Source: CAZBNB01 sp964493245 (lineage in GTDB: Bacteria > Pseudomonadota > Gammaproteobacteria > Legionellales > Legionellaceae). Taken from it: a stretch of DNA of 63,332 nt. The stretch covers positions 1 to 63,332 of the forward strand of contig CAZBNB010000015.1 of the NCBI GenBank assembly GCA_964493245.1, read 5' to 3'. Position numbers and translations under genes: made by a program. The notes beneath the pieces were generated by a model that did not search any database, was not told where the DNA came from, and worked only from the letters and a program-made list of their open reading frames with translations. Positions 61,213 through 63,332 of the stretch are shown piece by piece; positions within the stretch are counted from its first letter, which is position 1; the number at the start of each line of letters is the position of its first letter.

Positions 61213-62154
61213 CTAGAATTCTAAACTTTTTTGGAAAGCCTCTTCGATGTTCTGAACAGCTTTTTCGTTGTTGACGTCAGATGGTTCTTCATCTAGCTCT
61301 TCCACTTTGCGCTTTTTATCGCTTGGTTTATCATCTCTGTTTTTAAACTCAAAAAAATTACCCGATCTTTGAGGCGCAAGCGTTTTTTCTATAATATCGG
61401 GTAAATGATATGTTGCGCATTTAGTATTATTATATTTCCACACACCATGCGTATCTCCAGATATTCTTACATTTTCAATCACTGCCGCCATCTCTGCGAC
61501 TCTGCTACCAGGGTCAACCGCACCGTTGATGTCTTTTCCCATTCCCGTATCAACCAAGCCAGGAATGATAGAAAAAATGCGTGGGCAAGTATCCAGCGTT
61601 GTTTCTGATAAACAGTCAAGGTACCAGTTGCGTGCAAAAGCCTCTCCAGCTGCTTTACTTTCACGGTAGAAAGGATAACCTCCGCTGGTGTTCTGCGCTG
61701 TATCAGCAACCCCCGTACTCACATAAACAACCGTCGATTTAGGTCGCACTATCAAATGTTTTTTTAATTCCCGCATAACACGTTGAAAACCAAAAGCATT
61801 CACTTCAAAGGCTTGATACATGCCCGCTTCTCTTGATGCAACATTATCTGTTATCAATTGTGCATTACTAACCGTTGCCTTCTCATTATTAGGCAATTTG
61901 GTATACCCTTTTACGCCCGCATTATAAATCGTAATATCCGGTGCTCTATCTACCTGAGCCATAGTCACAGAAACAGACGCTTCTTTTGTCACATCAAGTT
62001 GTAAGATTTGATCTGGTGGTAAAAGCGCATTTAACTCCGTAGCTGTCTCAATATTTCTTGTTGTAGCCACAACAAAGTGACCTTGCTGCAGATAGTACTT
62101 AACCCATTCTAAGCCCAATCCTTGACTAGCACCAATCACCAAAACAGTTCGCAT
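61213..62154 (-). CDS. Short-chain dehydrogenase with SV40-like NLS and acidic tail
   Basis: Residues 1-250 are an SDR: VLVIGASQGLGLEWVKYYLQ for NAD(P), VYVSTGVADT with the serine region, YPFYRESKAAGEAF with the YxxxK pair, and IIPGLVDTGMG. A 60-residue extension follows that SDR enzymes lack. It contains SDKKRKVEELDEEPSD, in which KKRKV (280-284) equals the core of the SV40 large-T nuclear localisation signal, then an acidic block (285-290) and a tail ending QKSLEF. Acidic, Glu-rich C-termini are frequent in Dot/Icm effectors. A nuclear-targeted effector is an inference; a cytosolic SDR with a charged tail is the simple alternative. Confidence 0.82.
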   Translation of the reverse strand: MRTVLVIGASQGLGLEWVKYYLQQGHFVVATTRNIETATELNALLPPDQILQLDVTKEASVSVTMAQVDRAPDITIYNAGVKGYTKLPNNEKATVSNAQLITDNVASREAGMYQAFEVNAFGFQRVMRELKKHLIVRPKSTVVYVSTGVADTAQNTSGGYPFYRESKAAGEAFARNWYLDCLSETTLDTCPRIFSIIPGLVDTGMGKDINGAVDPGSRVAEMAAVIENVRISGDTHGVWKYNNTKCATYHLPDIIEKTLAPQRSGNFFEFKNRDDKPSDKKRKVEELDEEPSDVNNEKAVQNIEEAFQKSLEF

Positions 62155-62184
62155 ATTTTTATCCTCACTCTGTGATGAACCTGT

Positions 62185-62237
62185 CAGGACTTACGCAAAA
62201 CATTGAGATCGAGGCGAATTGTTTTGCGTAAATCCTG
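62185..62237. repeat. MITE-like palindrome, CAGGACTTACGCA family, copy C
   Basis: CAGGACTTACGCAAAACA at the left and GTTTTGCGTAAATCCTG at the right form a 53-base element with one mismatch in the terminal repeats. The interior TTGAGATCGAGGCG resembles copy B (ATCGAGGTCGAGGCG). It lies between the dehydrogenase start and the yaiI stop. Confidence 0.85.
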
Positions 62238-62243
62238 CCTGTA

Positions 62244-62702
62244 TCAAACTACACTGCGATGAAATCGTGTAATCATTTTGTCCAAATGATTTGAAAAAGA
62301 CACAATGTCTTTTTGTTGCAACGCACACGGCCCACCTTGAATCAATCCACTGCTACGCAAGGATTCATTGATATTTCTAGAAGTCACCATTTGTTTAATA
62401 TTATTTTCAGTATATAGCAAGCCTCTAGGGCTCAAGGCTAAGCCTTGTTTTTCAAGAATAAGCTCTGCCAAAAGAATATCGCCTGTTATGACTAAATCCC
62501 ATTTTTCTATATGATCAACAATATACTTATCTGCCTTATCAAAACCAGCCTCCACCACAACACGTTTAATAAAGGGTGATGGTGGAATATTGATCATATG
62601 ATTGGCCACAATGAATAACGGCACTTGGCGTTTACTTGCTGCCCGAAATAAGATTTGCTTAACCTGTTTTGGACAAGCATCTCCATCAATCCATATATTC
62701 AT
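62244..62702 (-). CDS. YaiI/YqxD family protein (DUF188)
   Basis: A 152-aa protein of the conserved DUF188 family: IWIDGDACPKQVKQILFRAA at the start, then ADKYIVDHIEKWDLVITGDI and LSPRGLLYTENNI. The WIDGDACP aspartates and the DLVITGDI strand recall PIN/NYN-like nuclease active sites, so RNA or DNA cleavage has been suggested, but no function is established. It is full length. It is followed at 42 bases upstream by the Nudix gene on the same strand, possibly co-transcribed. Confidence 0.9.
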   Translation of the reverse strand: MNIWIDGDACPKQVKQILFRAASKRQVPLFIVANHMINIPPSPFIKRVVVEAGFDKADKYIVDHIEKWDLVITGDILLAELILEKQGLALSPRGLLYTENNIKQMVTSRNINESLRSSGLIQGGPCALQQKDIVSFSNHLDKMITRFHRSVV

Positions 62703-62743
62703 GAACTACCTACACAAAAGATTGTTGTAAAAAGCAGGCTCAA

Positions 62744-63187
62744 TTACCACAAATCAGTGATTTCTCTACGCCCTAAATACTCATCGATTCTTCGACGTGT
62801 TGCGGGTGTCACATCTTCAGGTAAATTGTCTAAAGCAAACCATTGTCTATCTGCGATTTCCGGAGACTCTACGGTTTTTTGTGTAAAATCACGCCCGATA
62901 TAAAAGACAACATAATCATCACGTTTTTCATAATCACTGTAATACACCGCAAATAATTTCGGTGGCGAAGTGAGCGTCACACCAACCTCTTCTTGAAGCT
63001 CGCGCTCAATCGCAAAACGCGGTGTCTCTCCTGACTCTACACCCCCACCAATCGTGTACCAACCTTTTTGATAGGTATGTTTCACCAATAACACCTTATC
63101 ATCACGAATGAGCAATATTCGTGCGCCAATGGTTCGTTTCGACAGCAGTGATAGTACGGCTGTTTTAAGTGCGTTATAAATTTTCAT
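62744..63187 (-). CDS. Nudix hydrolase
   Basis: A 147-aa protein with a complete Nudix box, GGVESGETPRFAIERELQEEVGV (about 67-89, Gx5Ex7REUxEExGU). The family hydrolyses nucleoside diphosphates linked to another group X. RILLIRDDKVLLVKHTYQKG precedes the box. About 20 N-terminal residues (NALKTAVLSLLSKRTIG) form an amphipathic lead. Specificity cannot be told. The rest of the window to its end, about 145 bases, shows no gene. Confidence 0.9.
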   Translation of the reverse strand: MKIYNALKTAVLSLLSKRTIGARILLIRDDKVLLVKHTYQKGWYTIGGGVESGETPRFAIERELQEEVGVTLTSPPKLFAVYYSDYEKRDDYVVFYIGRDFTQKTVESPEIADRQWFALDNLPEDVTPATRRRIDEYLGRREITDLW

Positions 63188-63332
63188 TTTTTCTCAATCC
63201 TGAGAGCCATAATGCTTTCCGTAAGTCTTATGGAAAAAGTGTTTTTTAGCAAGTGATCTATTTAACCCCAGTTCGGCGTTTTTATGCTTTTAAATCGAGA
63301 GAAATCAATGAGCACGAGGCAAACGCTCTAAA

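Noticed and set aside
1..63332. CRISPR array
   Set aside because: No regularly spaced direct repeats of 24-48 bases with unique spacers were seen, and no cas genes.

Overview
The window looks like an AT-rich gammaproteobacterial chromosome, most plausibly of the order Legionellales (Legionella/Coxiella/Berkiella type). This rests on the housekeeping genes (cysS, glnS, truA, fused pabA-pabB, dacB), a close relative of the Legionella spectinomycin kinase APH(9)-Ia, and several proteins of host-directed or eukaryotic-like build: an LRR-JmjC-ankyrin protein, a PP2C-like phosphatase, an acid-sphingomyelinase-like phosphoesterase, a Fic protein, and a short-chain dehydrogenase ending in an SV40-like nuclear localisation motif. 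The taxonomic assignment is an inference; there is no rRNA gene here.

Positions 1-31 kb are accessory DNA. A tyrosine integrase opens the window, and three 3'-end fragments of a tRNA-Arg(CCT) gene (2766, 10983, 12521) mark what look like old attachment-site scars. Between and beyond them lie a YhcG-type nuclease, a Fic protein, a hicAB toxin-antitoxin cassette present twice (the second copy breaks a kinase gene), an internally deleted IS3 element, a kinase/esterase-like/S41/nucleoside-hydrolase operon, a lipase-like protein with membrane helices, and a tight operon of four aminoglycoside-phosphotransferase-family kinases followed by decayed GNAT and kinase remnants. Further on are a dehydrogenase, Maf, two alpha/beta hydrolases (one fused to a methyltransferase), an AroK-like protein with an altered P-loop, a GrpB-GNAT fusion, a complete 2.46 kb transposon with 7-bp target duplication carrying its own GNAT passenger gene, and an unknown effector-like protein. 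Small inverted-repeat elements of one family (CAGGACTTACGCA ends) occur at 23.6, 29.4 and 62.2 kb.

Positions 32.4-46.9 kb hold the most interesting system: a ribosomally synthesised, post-translationally modified peptide (RiPP) gene cluster that I do not recognise as any named family. It has a 66-residue precursor with a double-glycine leader and a Cys-free Val/Ala/Ser/Thr core, two YcaO proteins, two TfuA proteins, a SagB/McbC-type dehydrogenase fused to a leader-binding-like N-terminal region, a PqqD-like protein, an HPr-kinase-like kinase, a sulfotransferase, a pair of ABC exporters (one with a C39 leader peptidase), and its own sulfur-relay pair: an E1-like adenylyltransferase with rhodanese domain and a MoaD/ThiS-like carrier ending in Gly-Gly. 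The proposed logic is rhodanese to E1 to carrier thiocarboxylate to TfuA to YcaO, giving backbone thioamides, possibly with further oxidation, phosphorylation or sulfation, then leader removal and export. The genes lie in a divergent arrangement around 40.9 kb with tail-to-tail overlaps at both ends. An LRR-JmjC-ankyrin protein sits beside the cluster.

Positions 47-63 kb return to more ordinary chromosome: an outer-membrane barrel, DacB, the PP2C-like protein with circularly permuted motif order, a LysE exporter, PabAB, a BON-domain protein, a phosphoesterase, cysS-glnS-truA, an EamA transporter, the NLS-bearing dehydrogenase, YaiI and a Nudix hydrolase.
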